Source: an uncultured Alphaproteobacteria bacterium
GTDB lineage: Bacteria > Pseudomonadota > Alphaproteobacteria > RF32 > CAG-239
Reading direction: 5' to 3'
DNA: 64,000 nt
Assembly: GCA_949493535.1 (NCBI GenBank)
Contig: CASZWJ010000006.1
Span: forward strand, 1 to 64,000
Part shown: piece by piece, positions 35,591 through 45,567 of the stretch
How the letters are laid out: the number at the start of each line of letters is the position of its first letter
How positions within the stretch are numbered: position 1 is the first letter of the stretch
Notes under the pieces: model-generated
Database searches by the model: none
What the model saw: only the letters and a program-made list of their open reading frames with translations
Told to the model about the DNA's origin: nothing
Translations under genes and position numbers: made by a program

Positions 35591-36972
35591 TAACAGTTCG
35601 CCACATTTACAGCCAAGCCGCCTAATGAGGTTTCCTTATATTTATTATTCATATCGCGTCCGGTATCAAACATGGTTTTGATAACACTATCCAGCGAAAC
35701 GATATGTTCGCCGTTTCCTTTCATGGCAATACGGGCAGAATTGACGGCTTTGACCGCACCCATGGCATTGCGCTCGATACACGGCACCTGCACCAAACCG
35801 GACAACGGATCGCACGTTAACCCCAGATTATGCTCCATTGCAATTTCCGCCGCATTTTCAATCTGTTTGGCATTGGCTCCCATAGCTGCAGCCAAACCGG
35901 CCGCAGCCATTGAACAGGCAACGCCGACTTCTCCCTGGCATCCGACTTCGGCGCCTGAAATCGAGGCATTTGTCCGATACAGACTGCAAATGGCAGAAGC
36001 TGTAAGCAGAAAGATGCCTATGCCTTCTTCAACACTATGGTTCGACTTGTGGACGGCAAAGCGTTCAAAATAACGCAAAACAGCTGGAATCACGCCGGCT
36101 GATCCCATTGTCGGCGCAGTGACAATCTGCCCGCCCGAAGCATTTTCTTCGGCAACGGCAAACCCCCAAAGGTTAATCCAGTCAATCATTAAAAGCGGAT
36201 CATAATCATTATTGCGGAATTTTTCTTCCAAACGCAGGTATATTTCATTAGCGCGGCGCGGAATATTCAAACCTCCCGGCAAAACGCCTTTGGCATTCAT
36301 GCCGCGGTCAATTGAATTCTGCATAATCCGGTGGATTTTTATCATGCCGCTCATCACGTCTTCTTTGGAACGCAAAGCACATTCGTTGGCCATAACCAAG
36401 GCGGCAATGCTTTTATTTTCCTTTTCGCAAAGAGCCATCAGCTCATCGCAGGTGTCAAAATTGTACGGCACATTATAAGGCTCGCGCTCAATCCTTTTGG
36501 AAATTTCATCCCGACGGGCAATCGTGCCGCCGCCGACTGAGAAATACGTTTCTTCAAAAAGCAATTCGCCTTCCGCATCAAAAGCCTTGAATGTCATGGC
36601 ATTGGAATGTTCCGGCAAGAAGACGTCTTTTTTGAACACGATATCTTTATCCAAAACAAAAGCTATAGCCTTTTCGTGGTCAGCCTGAAGAATCTTGTCT
36701 CGCTCAATTGCCAGCAGATAAGCTTTTTCGGGATCAATTTCTTCCGCTTCCAATCCCATTAAGCCATAAGCAATTGCCTTTACCGTTCCGTGACCGATAC
36801 CTGTCAAAGCCAAAGAGCCGAAAAGCGTTGTTTCCACTCTGGCCAGCCGGTCAAAAAAGCCGGCACTTTTCAGGTTCTTAATATATCTCTTGGCAGCCCG
36901 CATCGGACCGACTGTATGCGAACTCGACGGCCCGACGCCAATCGAAAAAATCTCAAAAAAGCTGTAATACAT
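35590..36972 (-). CDS. sdaA: L-serine ammonia-lyase (iron-sulfur, single chain)
   Basis: This enzyme deaminates L-serine to pyruvate and ammonia using a 4Fe-4S cluster. The N-terminal beta domain contains [16 protein letters not shown] at about 12-27. The C-terminal alpha domain carries the cluster cysteines, including CQGEVG and [14 protein letters not shown]. At 460 residues it is the fused alpha/beta form. The start lies one base after the M49-like gene, so both belong to one transcription unit that looks peptide- and amino-acid-degrading. Confidence 0.96.
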   Translation of the reverse strand: MYYSFFEIFSIGVGPSSSHTVGPMRAAKRYIKNLKSAGFFDRLARVETTLFGSLALTGIGHGTVKAIAYGLMGLEAEEIDPEKAYLLAIERDKILQADHEKAIAFVLDKDIVFKKDVFLPEHSNAMTFKAFDAEGELLFEETYFSVGGGTIARRDEISKRIEREPYNVPYNFDTCDELMALCEKENKSIAALVMANECALRSKEDVMSGMIKIHRIMQNSIDRGMNAKGVLPGGLNIPRRANEIYLRLEEKFRNNDYDPLLMIDWINLWGFAVAEENASGGQIVTAPTMGSAGVIPAVLRYFERFAVHKSNHSVEEGIGIFLLTASAICSLYRTNASISGAEVGCQGEVGVACSMAAAGLAAAMGANAKQIENAAEIAMEHNLGLTCDPLSGLVQVPCIERNAMGAVKAVNSARIAMKGNGEHIVSLDSVIKTMFDTGRDMNNKYKETSLGGLAVNVANC

Positions 36973-36973
36973 C

Positions 36974-38686
36974 TTAGAAGTAAGCCTTTATCTCAATATA
37001 TGGTTTGATGCCGATTTTAACCAATGTATCGGCAATATATCGGTGAATATCGCTCCAAGCGGAATATTTATCAATAAAAGATTTTGCTTTATCAGGAGAT
37101 TTTGACAACTGGACTTCAATTGTTTCTTCCAATATCTTGTTCATGACTTTCGGCAGCTTCTCAAAATCTATTTCAAGCTTATTATCGGCATTGAACGAAA
37201 TAGCGCCATGTTCAAGCAGGTAGTTGAAATGTATCAGGTCTCCGACACGATGCGGCTGAATCAACTGCGGACGCGATTTTAGGAACATGCGGATAATCCA
37301 TGTCGTGTAAACTTCTTTTAACGTGCGTTCGTCAATAATTCCGGCTTTGACATATTCGGGCATCATGGCGATAGAAACGACATCGGCTTTGTTTTCTTCA
37401 ATTGTATGTTTATAAAGGCCGAGCGAGTTTTTGAAACTGCTGTCAGGCCCCAAGGAATGTCCGTTTTCATGGCCGATGACGAAAATATGGTCGGCTTCAG
37501 GGTTGTAATATTGGTGCAAAGACGGAGAGACCAAAGCTTCCAGCTTCTTTTTTACAGCATCTTTATCTTGGCTCATCCTTACCTGACGATGATAAACATT
37601 GCGCCGGCCGCCGCCGGTTTTTATTGCCAGTTTATCATCATTCGGCAAATTCTGCGCCGTGGTAATCGCGCCGCGGCACTGGGCATAATCGCCGGTCAGC
37701 GCCATTAAATCAACATCGACCATGGTTTGTTTGAGTTCGCCGCCGCCGACAACATTCTGCGCATATTTATCGGAATGAGGCATTAATTTTGCCAGATGTT
37801 TCATTTGTTCTTTGAACGTAAGCAGCAAATCCGTGCCTTTTTTATTAACAACACCAACGCGGATTCCGAGCATATCCTTGGAATTGACCTCTATTCCCAA
37901 ATCATCCAGCATTGCTTTTAATTCCGGATTTTCGCAGATTGTCGGCGTCATCTCGTCATCATAATTTTCACGGCCGATTGTAAATTCAAGCGGAGAATCC
38001 TGCAAAACGGCCCAATGCTTGTCGGCAAGCATATCCATATCTTCATTATTCTGTATCAGTGCCTGAGCCTGCCAGCCCAAGAAATCTTTAAAGGCGGCAT
38101 CTTGCGTGTAATGAGCGGCCACTTCCAATTCATTGGCTATTGCCGAGAACTCTTTGGCAAAATATTCGGTATAATCTACAGCTTTTAATTCATCTCCGGA
38201 ACGGCGCACCATTGTCCGCCCGCTCAGAATCTTTTTAACTTCTACCTTCTTGCCTTTTTCCAGCATTTTTTTGATAATCTTGTGAAATTCGCCAACACTT
38301 AAATCCGACGGATAAAAATTGCGGCCGGGAAAAATTTTAACGCCTTTGAAAATTTCAATCGGTTCCGCATCCAAGCCGTTTAATCCGGCAACTCCGTTAA
38401 ACGTATTGAAAATGCGCAAGGCCTTAGCCGCATGGCTGCTGGTTTTGGCGGCATCTTCCAAACCGGCTTTCAGCATTCTGTTTAACGGATGATCCTGTTC
38501 CAAAGATACATCATTCATAATATTTGCCGCAGCAACCAAATGAGCCAGTGCTTTTTTCTCGTTTTCCGGCAGATTTTTATAACCATCAAATTCAGGCGTG
38601 ATTAATTCAATATTCCGCAATTGGCGGCTGATCATATCATCAAGTTTTTCCTCTGTGAGGTTTAATTCATATCCGTTAATTTTCAT
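36974..38686 (-). CDS. Dipeptidyl-peptidase III-like zinc peptidase (M49-like)
   Basis: The protein has 570 residues. A zinc motif HENGH lies near 403-407 (FVIGHENGHSLGP), followed about 25 residues later by EENKAD, matching the second glutamate motif of DPP III-type peptidases. The spacing is HExxH rather than the six-residue HExxxH of classical DPP III, as in the bacterial relatives annotated 'dipeptidyl-peptidase 3 family'. No signal peptide is seen, so it is probably cytosolic. It overlaps the upstream MEMO-AMMECR1 gene by 11 bases and precedes sdaA by one base, suggesting coupled peptide and serine breakdown (inference). Confidence 0.82.
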   Translation of the reverse strand: MKINGYELNLTEEKLDDMISRQLRNIELITPEFDGYKNLPENEKKALAHLVAAANIMNDVSLEQDHPLNRMLKAGLEDAAKTSSHAAKALRIFNTFNGVAGLNGLDAEPIEIFKGVKIFPGRNFYPSDLSVGEFHKIIKKMLEKGKKVEVKKILSGRTMVRRSGDELKAVDYTEYFAKEFSAIANELEVAAHYTQDAAFKDFLGWQAQALIQNNEDMDMLADKHWAVLQDSPLEFTIGRENYDDEMTPTICENPELKAMLDDLGIEVNSKDMLGIRVGVVNKKGTDLLLTFKEQMKHLAKLMPHSDKYAQNVVGGGELKQTMVDVDLMALTGDYAQCRGAITTAQNLPNDDKLAIKTGGGRRNVYHRQVRMSQDKDAVKKKLEALVSPSLHQYYNPEADHIFVIGHENGHSLGPDSSFKNSLGLYKHTIEENKADVVSIAMMPEYVKAGIIDERTLKEVYTTWIIRMFLKSRPQLIQPHRVGDLIHFNYLLEHGAISFNADNKLEIDFEKLPKVMNKILEETIEVQLSKSPDKAKSFIDKYSAWSDIHRYIADTLVKIGIKPYIEIKAYF

Positions 38687-40256
38687 CTTTGCTAATCTCC
38701 ACTACTCTGAAACGATAAACTTTTATGCGGTTTGACCAATAAGACGGGCTCATACCTGCTTTAATTTTTAAATTGTTTAGAAAGGCCTGCGGATCGGGAA
38801 GCTGTTTCCAGACTGCCGGCAAAAACACTCCCTGACGGTTGCCGTCCCGCAAAATGACTCCGTCAACGCCTTTAACCAACTGCGACACCAAGTCTTCTTC
38901 ACTTTTGTAGTTTACAGCCTCAAAACCGGTCAGCAGCGAAATTGATATTTTTATTTTGCCCAGTTCTTCAGGTTTGACCGGAGAAAAACGGCTGTCTTCC
39001 ATTGCCGCGGCATAGGCATTTTGCGCAACATTGTCAGCAACGGCCTGCGCCGGCAGCAATGAACCTATGCAGCCGCGCAACTCTCCATCTTTTTCCAAAG
39101 TAACAAATGTGGCGCCTTTGTTAAACAGAATATCAGGATAATCATCCCTTGACGGTTTGAAACGGCGTTTATGCAAAACGGCTTCATCTAATGAAATTTG
39201 AGCAATTTTAAATAAATCTTTGCCGTATTTTTCAGCAAAAGCATTTATATTTTCAACTTCCTGCTCCAAAACCGTTTTGCTGTCGGCATCTTTCTTATTT
39301 TCATCTTCGCCAAACAACCATGACGCATAACCGACAACCGAAGATTTGTCTCCGGTTACATCACCGGAATTAACCATATCCAGCAATTTCGGCAACATGC
39401 GGTTTTGTTGCGCCAGAATGATTGCCGTATTTATTCCCGCTGCGCCGCAAGACATATGGTTTTCTACCACGGGAAGCTTGCTTCCGACCAAAGCGCCGGT
39501 CTGTCCGTCAAGATTTTGGGCATCTTCGTAAGCATAGTAATGCGACAAATCGGCAGAAACGACGAGAAGCGTATTTTCAGATTTCAAATAAGGTTCCAAA
39601 GCCCGAGCTATTTCAGCCGGATCGGCATTGCCATAAACAATCGGCACAATTGCGAAATCTTTTAATACCTTTTGCAAAAACGGCAGTTGCACTTCCAAAG
39701 AATGTTCTTTGGCATGAGCGGCGTTGTTATAGCCAAATCCGGGCAACGCTGCCAATTTGGCACTTATTTCCTTGTTAACAGGAACTTGCCCTAACGGCGT
39801 TTCAAAGGAATCGTCTTTGCTTAAGGCGGCTCCTTTAATACCGACATAATGCGACGGCCCTAAAAGAATGACATTGTGAATTTTATTTTTCCAGAGTTGT
39901 AATTCGGCATAAGCCTTGGCCGCCGTCTGCGCGGAATATTTATAACCGGCATGCGGCACGATTAATATTTTCGGCTGAACACCGGAAGATGCGGAAACCG
40001 CATTCAGATATTTGCCGACAGCAGAATCCAGTTCACCGGAAGAGGCCGGATAAAACACTCCGGCAACCGCATGCGGCCGAAATTTGTCCATACCGTCATC
40101 CTTTACCGTATAGTTGTTAATGCGTTCCGGATTGGAAGATATATGTTTGCTGAAATGGCAGTAATTTATTACCAGCAAAGCCCCCAACAGTAAAACGGTC
40201 AGAACAATCTTCACTATCCGGCTATGTTCACCAGCGTTGTCTTCTTCTTTTTTCAT
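38676..40256 (-). CDS. Membrane-anchored MEMO1-AMMECR1 fusion protein (AmmeMemoRadiSam B and A)
   Basis: The protein has 526 residues. A single N-terminal membrane helix (about 13-33) precedes a MEMO domain (about 55-315: VAGVFYPA, IVPHAGYKYSAQTAAKAY, LGPSHY, SADLSHY). An AMMECR1 domain follows (about 345-520: GATFVTLEKDGELRGCIGSL). In other bacteria these two domains and a radical SAM protein form the AmmeMemoRadiSam set, with no settled function. The radical SAM partner is not in the window. GAGGAA precedes the ATG. The gene is coupled to the M49-like peptidase by overlap. Confidence 0.9.
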   Translation of the reverse strand: MKKEEDNAGEHSRIVKIVLTVLLLGALLVINYCHFSKHISSNPERINNYTVKDDGMDKFRPHAVAGVFYPASSGELDSAVGKYLNAVSASSGVQPKILIVPHAGYKYSAQTAAKAYAELQLWKNKIHNVILLGPSHYVGIKGAALSKDDSFETPLGQVPVNKEISAKLAALPGFGYNNAAHAKEHSLEVQLPFLQKVLKDFAIVPIVYGNADPAEIARALEPYLKSENTLLVVSADLSHYYAYEDAQNLDGQTGALVGSKLPVVENHMSCGAAGINTAIILAQQNRMLPKLLDMVNSGDVTGDKSSVVGYASWLFGEDENKKDADSKTVLEQEVENINAFAEKYGKDLFKIAQISLDEAVLHKRRFKPSRDDYPDILFNKGATFVTLEKDGELRGCIGSLLPAQAVADNVAQNAYAAAMEDSRFSPVKPEELGKIKISISLLTGFEAVNYKSEEDLVSQLVKGVDGVILRDGNRQGVFLPAVWKQLPDPQAFLNNLKIKAGMSPSYWSNRIKVYRFRVVEISKDEN

Positions 40257-40322
40257 CAGCCGACTTCCTCAAAAAATATTATGCCTGCAATTTTACAACA
40301 GACAACTTAAATTTTCACTAAA

Positions 40323-40991
40323 TTAAGCAATTGTTTTTAAATAATTCAGGAAATCGGTAAAATCGGCAAAATACACTATTTTTTCATTTAAACTGAGCTC
40401 GTCATTCCAAATAGGCTTGCCGATGCGTATCGGTCTGGCACAAGCGCTTATTGCGCAATTGCTGTCCATATCGCTATCGCCGATGACCCAGACTTTTTCA
40501 GGGCTGAAATCTTCTTTATCCAGCAAACCAGACAGTGCATACCAAGCCTGCTCCGGATACGGCTTGTCGCGCGGCGCTTCGTGTCCGGCAATGATGCGGG
40601 TGAAAATCCGCGGGTCAAACAACAGAGGCATCTCAAATTCCAAAAGCCGGCGGTCTTTATTGGTCATGACAATTATGGGAATCGCTCTGTCGGAAAAAAA
40701 AGACAACGTCTCTTTTACATTGGGAAAAGTCGAGAGCATGGATGCAACTTTTTCTTTGTATAGGACGGCATATCGTTCATAAGCTTCTTCGGCAGCAGCG
40801 GCGCCAAAAATATTCGGAAAATTATCCCTGAAAGACAGATCTTTATCATAATTGCGGCATTCGCTCATCGGCGGGCGGTTATATTCGGCCAAAACCTGTT
40901 CCACTACCGCTACCAATGCGGTGCGGGTTTCAGCCAATGTATTGTCCCAATCAAACAGGACATACTGCAATTTTGACAAATCAAGCTTCAT
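40323..40991 (-). CDS. HAD-superfamily phosphatase
   Basis: The protein has 222 residues. Motif I is FDWDNTLAE (about 13-21) with nucleophile and acid Asp residues. Motif II Thr is in IIVMTNKD, Lys is in RDKPYPE and motif IV is VIGDSDMDS. The helical cap places it in the phosphoglycolate phosphatase-like group; the substrate is unknown. The start is the ATG at 40991, with GGAG 9 bases upstream. An upstream GTG in frame is less likely. Confidence 0.88.
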   Translation of the reverse strand: MKLDLSKLQYVLFDWDNTLAETRTALVAVVEQVLAEYNRPPMSECRNYDKDLSFRDNFPNIFGAAAAEEAYERYAVLYKEKVASMLSTFPNVKETLSFFSDRAIPIIVMTNKDRRLLEFEMPLLFDPRIFTRIIAGHEAPRDKPYPEQAWYALSGLLDKEDFSPEKVWVIGDSDMDSNCAISACARPIRIGKPIWNDELSLNEKIVYFADFTDFLNYLKTIA

Positions 40992-41048
40992 TTTTATCTC
41001 CACTTAAAAGATAGTCCGTTTTTTGCAAAAAGCAAGCAAGCCCTATAT

Positions 41049-41076
41049 AAAAAGCCCCGATTAACAGGGCTTTTTA
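41049..41076 (-). terminator. Terminator of serS
   Basis: The stem AAAAGCCC/GGGCTTTT is followed by T-rich sequence. Confidence 0.85.
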
Positions 41077-41079
41077 TTC

Positions 41080-42366
41080 TTAAGCGTTTTTGCCGATTTT
41101 GGCAACGCCCCCCATATAAGGGCGGAGCTTTTCGGGAATATTGACCGTTCCGTCGGCATTCTGGTGGTTTTCAATGAACGGAACCAGCGCACGCGGGGTG
41201 GCAATACCGGTATTGTTCAGCGTATGGACGTATTTGACCTTGCCGTCGGCATTGTCGCGATAACGCAGATTTGTACGGCGTGCCTGCCATTCCGTGATAT
41301 TGGAGCAAGAGTGGGTCTCGCGGTAGCAGTTTTGAGACGGCACCCAGGCTTCCAAATCATACTGGCGGTATTTTGGGGCGCCCATGTCGCCGGTACAGAC
41401 TTCCAAAACCTGATACGGCAATTCTAAATCCTGCAAGACTTCTTCCGAAATCTGCAAGAGTTTTTGGTGCCATTTCTCACTTTCGGCAATGTCATTTTTG
41501 CAAATGACAAACTGTTCCGTTTTCATAAACTGGTGGACACGGACCAAACCTCTGGTATCTTTGCCGGCAGCTCCTGCTTCGCGGCGGAAGCACGGAGAAA
41601 AACCCGCATATAAAATCGGCAGTTCGGCTTCATTCAAAATTTCATCGGCGCGCAGAGAGTTTAAAATCAGCTCCGCGGTGCCCGACAAATAAATGTCATC
41701 TGCCGGCATATAATAAATTTCATCTCTGGAGAAAGGCAGATAACCTTGGCCGTACAACGGTTTTTCCTTGGAAATCGACGGTACGGTAATGACTGTAAAA
41801 CCATGGCTGCGCAACTTGTCCAAAACCAGCATGTGCATTGCCAGTTCAAGCTTTGCCAAATCATTTTTGATTGCATAGGTGCGCGAGCCGGAAACTTTGG
41901 CAATGCGTTCCATTTCTGACCAATCGTTAATTTCCATTAACTCAATATGGTCTTTGGGCTCAAAGTCAAATTTTGCCGGTTCACCGACTTTGCGGCGGAC
42001 AATATTTTCGGAATCATCTTTGCCGACCGGACTTTCGGGGCTCGGCATGTTCGGCATGCGCAGCATGATATTGTCAAACTTTTCCTGCTCTGCCGCCAAT
42101 TTTTCCTGTTCGGCCTTTAACTCTTCACCCAGAGCCTTGCTTTTGGCTATGATTGACGGGCGCTCTTCTGCCGAAGCGGATTTGATCGAATTGCTGAGTT
42201 TGTTTTTTTCTTCGGACAAAGACTGGGATGATGTTTTTAACTTGTTAATATCCTTATGCAATGCTATTAAAGCATCAATATCTATCACATCTGCGGTATA
42301 GCCTTTTTTAGCCAGGCCTTCTTTAATTATGTCGGGATTTTCGACAATATATTTTATATCCAACAT
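41080..42366 (-). CDS. serS: Seryl-tRNA synthetase
   Basis: This class II synthetase has 428 residues. An N-terminal antiparallel coiled coil (about 27-105, SSQSLSEEKNKLSNSI) contacts the long variable arm of tRNA-Ser. The catalytic core has motif 2 in FSPCFRREAGAAGKDTRGLVR and motif 3 near the C-terminus (ATPRALVPFIENHQ). GGAC precedes the ATG. It is divergent from trpS, with about 190 bases between. Confidence 0.97.
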   Translation of the reverse strand: MLDIKYIVENPDIIKEGLAKKGYTADVIDIDALIALHKDINKLKTSSQSLSEEKNKLSNSIKSASAEERPSIIAKSKALGEELKAEQEKLAAEQEKFDNIMLRMPNMPSPESPVGKDDSENIVRRKVGEPAKFDFEPKDHIELMEINDWSEMERIAKVSGSRTYAIKNDLAKLELAMHMLVLDKLRSHGFTVITVPSISKEKPLYGQGYLPFSRDEIYYMPADDIYLSGTAELILNSLRADEILNEAELPILYAGFSPCFRREAGAAGKDTRGLVRVHQFMKTEQFVICKNDIAESEKWHQKLLQISEEVLQDLELPYQVLEVCTGDMGAPKYRQYDLEAWVPSQNCYRETHSCSNITEWQARRTNLRYRDNADGKVKYVHTLNNTGIATPRALVPFIENHQNADGTVNIPEKLRPYMGGVAKIGKNA

Positions 42367-42558
42367 CTTTATTTGTCCTAAATTGTAAATTAATTACTGT
42401 TTTCAACTCATGCAGAATACCAATTTTTTAAATAAAAACAACAGAAAATTAAGATTTATAATCTTTTGACATTTATTTTCCGGCTTTGGTTTTTTATTGA
42501 TTTTCAACCGGCATTGTATTAGCTTTGGAAAAAACGATTTAAATAAGGATAAAAATAA

Positions 42559-43575
42559 ATGTTTGAAGGAAAAACAATCTTAACCGGCGTTAAACCGACC
42601 GGCAAGCCCCATTTGGGCAATTACCTCGGTGCAATCAAACCCGCAATCAAACTCGGGCATGATGCTTTGGCCCAAGGCGGCAAGCATTATATGTTTATTG
42701 CCGATTACCATGCAATCAACGCCGAAAAAGACCCCGCCGTTTTGAACCAGATGATGAAAGAGATTGCCTGCATTTATCTGGCCTGCGGCCTTGATGCGTC
42801 AAAATCTTATTTTTACCGCCAGTCCGACATTCCCGAGATTCCGGAAATCACCACGATTTTATATGCCTACACCCCCAAAGGCTTCATGAACAAGGCGCAT
42901 GCTTACAAAGCCGCCGTTGACCGTAACCGCGAAGCAGGCAAACCCGATGATGACGGCATTAATATGGGATTATACACCTACCCGACTTTAATGGCCGCAG
43001 ATATCCTGACTTATGATTCCGATATTGTTCCGGTTGGCAAAGACCAGGTTCAGCATGTGGAAATCGCCCGCGATATTGCCGGCGCCATTAATGCCCATTA
43101 CGGCAAAGAACTTTTGAAGCAGCCGACTTACCGTTTTGATGAAAATGTGGCCGTTGTTGCCGGTATTGACGGGCGCAAAATGAGCAAGTCTTACGGCAAT
43201 GTTATCCCCTTGTTTGAAGATGACAAGACAATCAAAAAAGCCATTTTTTCAATCAAAACGGACTCCCGCCCAATGGAAGAGCCCAAAAACCCTGATGAAA
43301 TTCTGGTTTATGAAATTTATAAATCAATTGCCACTCCGGAACAACTTAAAGAAATGGGCGACGGCCTGCGCGAAGGCAAGCTCGGTTACGGACATATTAA
43401 AAATATGCTTTTAGATGCCGTCGTTAATGAAATAAAAGAAGCCAGAGAAAAATATAACTATTATATGTCTCATTTTGATGAAGTGGAAAATATGCTCCAG
43501 GAAGGTGCCGCCAAAGCGCGTCCGGCAGCTCAAGCCACATTAAAACGTTTGAAAGACGCTGTCTTCGGGAAATAA
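42559..43575 (+). CDS. trpS: Tryptophanyl-tRNA synthetase
   Basis: This class I synthetase has 338 residues. The HIGH-like motif is PTGKPHLGNYLG (about 14-25) and the KMSKS motif is GRKMSKSYGN (about 211-220). Trp-binding residues lie in the VGKDQVQHVE region. AAGGAT lies upstream of the ATG. A strong terminator follows. No leader or T-box-like structure was seen upstream. Confidence 0.97.
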   Translation: MFEGKTILTGVKPTGKPHLGNYLGAIKPAIKLGHDALAQGGKHYMFIADYHAINAEKDPAVLNQMMKEIACIYLACGLDASKSYFYRQSDIPEIPEITTILYAYTPKGFMNKAHAYKAAVDRNREAGKPDDDGINMGLYTYPTLMAADILTYDSDIVPVGKDQVQHVEIARDIAGAINAHYGKELLKQPTYRFDENVAVVAGIDGRKMSKSYGNVIPLFEDDKTIKKAIFSIKTDSRPMEEPKNPDEILVYEIYKSIATPEQLKEMGDGLREGKLGYGHIKNMLLDAVVNEIKEAREKYNYYMSHFDEVENMLQEGAAKARPAAQATLKRLKDAVFGK

Positions 43576-43576
43576 A

Positions 43577-43608
43577 AAAAACAGCCCCAATAAAGGGGCT
43601 GTTTTTTA
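43577..43608. terminator. Bidirectional terminator
   Basis: The stem AACAGCCCC/GGGGCTGTT is followed by T-rich sequence, between convergent genes. Confidence 0.9.
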
Positions 43609-43995
43609 TTATCTGGCAGCTCCGACATAACGGAAATCAAAAATGCGGTTATCTATTGTAACCAGCTGCAAACCGTCTGTTGTGGCAACAAAACCTTTCA
43701 CCCTGACCAGAGCATTCAAAAAATCATTTTCAATACCGGCAAACTGGATATCCGGCGTGAGCTTGGTATTTTCAGTAACCGTCATTGTCAACTTCTCGCC
43801 ATCAATATTATAAACGCCTTTGATATCATTAATACTCTTGATGTAAAATGTGTCATTATTTTTGAAGCCGAGATAGATAGGATAAAATTGTTCGCTGCCG
43901 TGAATCATAGCATATTCTTTGCCGGACAGCTCATTGGAAGCCAAACATCCGGTTAAACACAAAAGCGCCAAAAAAACTGCCATAATTTTTCTCAT
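43609..43995 (-). CDS. Lipoprotein with META-like domain
   Basis: The protein has 128 residues. The signal MRKIMAVFLALLCLTGC has lipobox LTGC. The remainder has the short beta-strand pattern of META/HslJ-like domains (LSGKEYAMIHG, GVYNIDGEKLTMTV, IFDFRYV), but at low similarity. GGGAG lies upstream of the ATG at 43995; an upstream start in frame would disrupt the signal peptide. It is probably outer-membrane or periplasmic. The function is unknown. Confidence 0.75.
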   Translation of the reverse strand: MRKIMAVFLALLCLTGCLASNELSGKEYAMIHGSEQFYPIYLGFKNNDTFYIKSINDIKGVYNIDGEKLTMTVTENTKLTPDIQFAGIENDFLNALVRVKGFVATTDGLQLVTIDNRIFDFRYVGAAR

Positions 43996-44210
43996 AATAA
44001 ATCTCCCCAACAAAAAATTTGCCTTTTTGTATATATACGGGCAATAAAAAAATGTAACATAAGTTTAATATACCATACTTAAGCGCTTCTGAATATATAA
44101 CTAAAGGCATAATGAGAAGCAATAAATATACAAAAGAGAAAAAATCAACAAAAATGTAAAATTGTGCTTGATTTTTATTTTAAGAATATGTATGTTCACT
44201 TTCAGTTGTC

Positions 44211-44285
44211 GCCGCTGTAGCTCAGTGGTAGAGCACGTCATTGGTAATGACGGGGTCGCAAGTCCGATTCTTGCCAGCGGCACCA
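44211..44285 (+). tRNA. tRNA-Thr (anticodon GGU)
   Basis: The 75-nt tRNA has acceptor GCCGCTG/CAGCGGC, the D-arm TAGCTCAGTGGTAGAGC, anticodon stem CGTCA/TGACG with loop TTGGTAA (GGU), T-loop sequence AGTCCGATTC and an encoded CCA. Its 3' end is the insertion site of the island that follows. Confidence 0.97.
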
Positions 44286-44318
44286 TTTGTTAAAAAGCAC
44301 CTTTCGAGGTGCTTTTTT
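44280..44318 (+). repeat. 39-bp direct repeat, copy 1 (tRNA 3' end plus terminator; att-like)
   Basis: It starts with the last six bases of tRNA-Thr (GCACCA) and includes the tRNA terminator (AAGCACC/GGTGCTT). It is identical over 39 bases to 47746-47784. This is the signature of site-specific integration at a tRNA 3' end. Confidence 0.93.
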
Positions 44319-44344
44319 TGTTATGTAAATCAAGGCTTTCAGCT

Positions 44345-44392
44345 AGTCCGATTTTGTTTGTTTTTTTAATAGCATTTTTAAATTATCGGACT
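44345..44392 (+). repeat. Cassette junction module L1
   Basis: AGTCCGAT at 44345 and its inverse ATCGGACT at 44385-44392 bound a 48-base AT-rich segment. The same arrangement recurs at 46772-46823 and 47810-47861. AGTCCGAT is also the T-arm sequence of tRNA-Thr (44261-44268). Confidence 0.7.
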
Positions 44393-44523
44393 TTTGGGAA
44401 AAATCATAGTAAATTAATTAGGATAATAAAAAATTATATTTTATCCTCCGAACTATTATTTGACATTAAATTCGTTGCTTTATAATATATAATATTGGGA
44501 ATTGATATTATGAGGAATTCTAT

Positions 44524-45567
44524 ATGAGCAGAAAGATGAAATCTAAAGATATAGAAGCACTAATTTATTTAGCAATTATTGCCTCCCCGATATATGGCAT
44601 ATATTTACTATTTCACAACTATGGTGATATGATTGGATATAGTATTGTATTTCTACTTATTTGTGTTTCTTTAGTTTATATCTTAATCTTTATCTTTGAG
44701 TATTTCTATTATAAAAGTGAGAAGTTTTTAGCAATTAAAAGTAGCATCAAAGAAAATATCCTGAAATGTAATGAACTTAATGCCCATATAGAGGAATTAA
44801 AACAAGTTTCGTTAGCCCCAAACACTGTAGATTATGGTATTGCGAATTATAATGATAATAGCAAATATAAATACCAAAGAAAAGAATTAGAAAAAATCAA
44901 ATCAAATCCTAATGTATATAATTGCTCGCTTTCTATCTGTAAAGGAGCTCAAGAACAACCGTTTAAGTACTTATGTAAATATTTTAATATAAAAGCTGAT
45001 GAAGATACATTATCTGATGTAGAAAATATATTTAATGATTTTTCCGCAGCTGAACAAGGTAAAATTTTATTAAAAAAAGAAAGAACTGATATTTTAGATA
45101 GTATACAAAATAAACTGCCTAGTTTTCTTTTGGAATTCCGTCAAAAAAAATTAATTAAAAAACTAGGGTTTGATGATGTAGATTTTAATGACTATTACTT
45201 TCCTAAATATACATTTAATTATGTTAGTGCTGGTGGAAATAGTTCAATGTCTTGTGATGTATTATTAGACCTCGAAAATTTAGAAAAACTTATATTATAT
45301 TTATCTAATATTATTAAATTCAAAAAAAGTATTGCCGGTCAAAGAATGTTAATGACATCATCTTTACGAGAAAAAATAAAAAAAAGAGATAAATATAAAT
45401 GTAAGCATTGTAGTATTTCAATAGAACAAGAACCAAATCTACTCTTAGAAATAGATCATATCGTTCCCCTATCAAAAGGAGGAATTACATCCGAAGATAA
45501 TTTACAAACACTTTGTTGGAGATGTAATAGAAAAAAGGGAAATAAAATTTTAAGTAATGAAAACTAA
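44524..45567 (+). CDS. Membrane-anchored HNH endonuclease
   Basis: The protein has 347 residues. Two membrane helices lie near residues 12-30 and 36-60, with a predicted coiled coil at about 70-130. A C-terminal HNH nuclease domain covers about 283-345: CKHC, the catalytic EIDHIVPLSKGG, then EDNLQTLCWRCN with the second Cys pair and N. It is extremely AT-rich compared with the core genes. GAGGAAT precedes the ATG. It is the first gene of the tRNA-Thr island. Membrane tethering plus a nuclease suggests a phage-defence role (inference). There is no partner gene in its cassette. Confidence 0.82.
   Translation: MSRKMKSKDIEALIYLAIIASPIYGIYLLFHNYGDMIGYSIVFLLICVSLVYILIFIFEYFYYKSEKFLAIKSSIKENILKCNELNAHIEELKQVSLAPNTVDYGIANYNDNSKYKYQRKELEKIKSNPNVYNCSLSICKGAQEQPFKYLCKYFNIKADEDTLSDVENIFNDFSAAEQGKILLKKERTDILDSIQNKLPSFLLEFRQKKLIKKLGFDDVDFNDYYFPKYTFNYVSAGGNSSMSCDVLLDLENLEKLILYLSNIIKFKKSIAGQRMLMTSSLREKIKKRDKYKCKHCSISIEQEPNLLLEIDHIVPLSKGGITSEDNLQTLCWRCNRKKGNKILSNEN

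Noticed and set aside
42367..42558. Riboswitch or T-box leader for trpS or serS
   Set aside because: No conserved leader structure or terminator/antiterminator pair was seen; it reads as an ordinary divergent promoter region.
44101..44286. Open frame on the minus strand across tRNA-Thr
   Set aside because: It is the antisense of the tRNA (a well-known spurious product type) and has no ribosome binding site.
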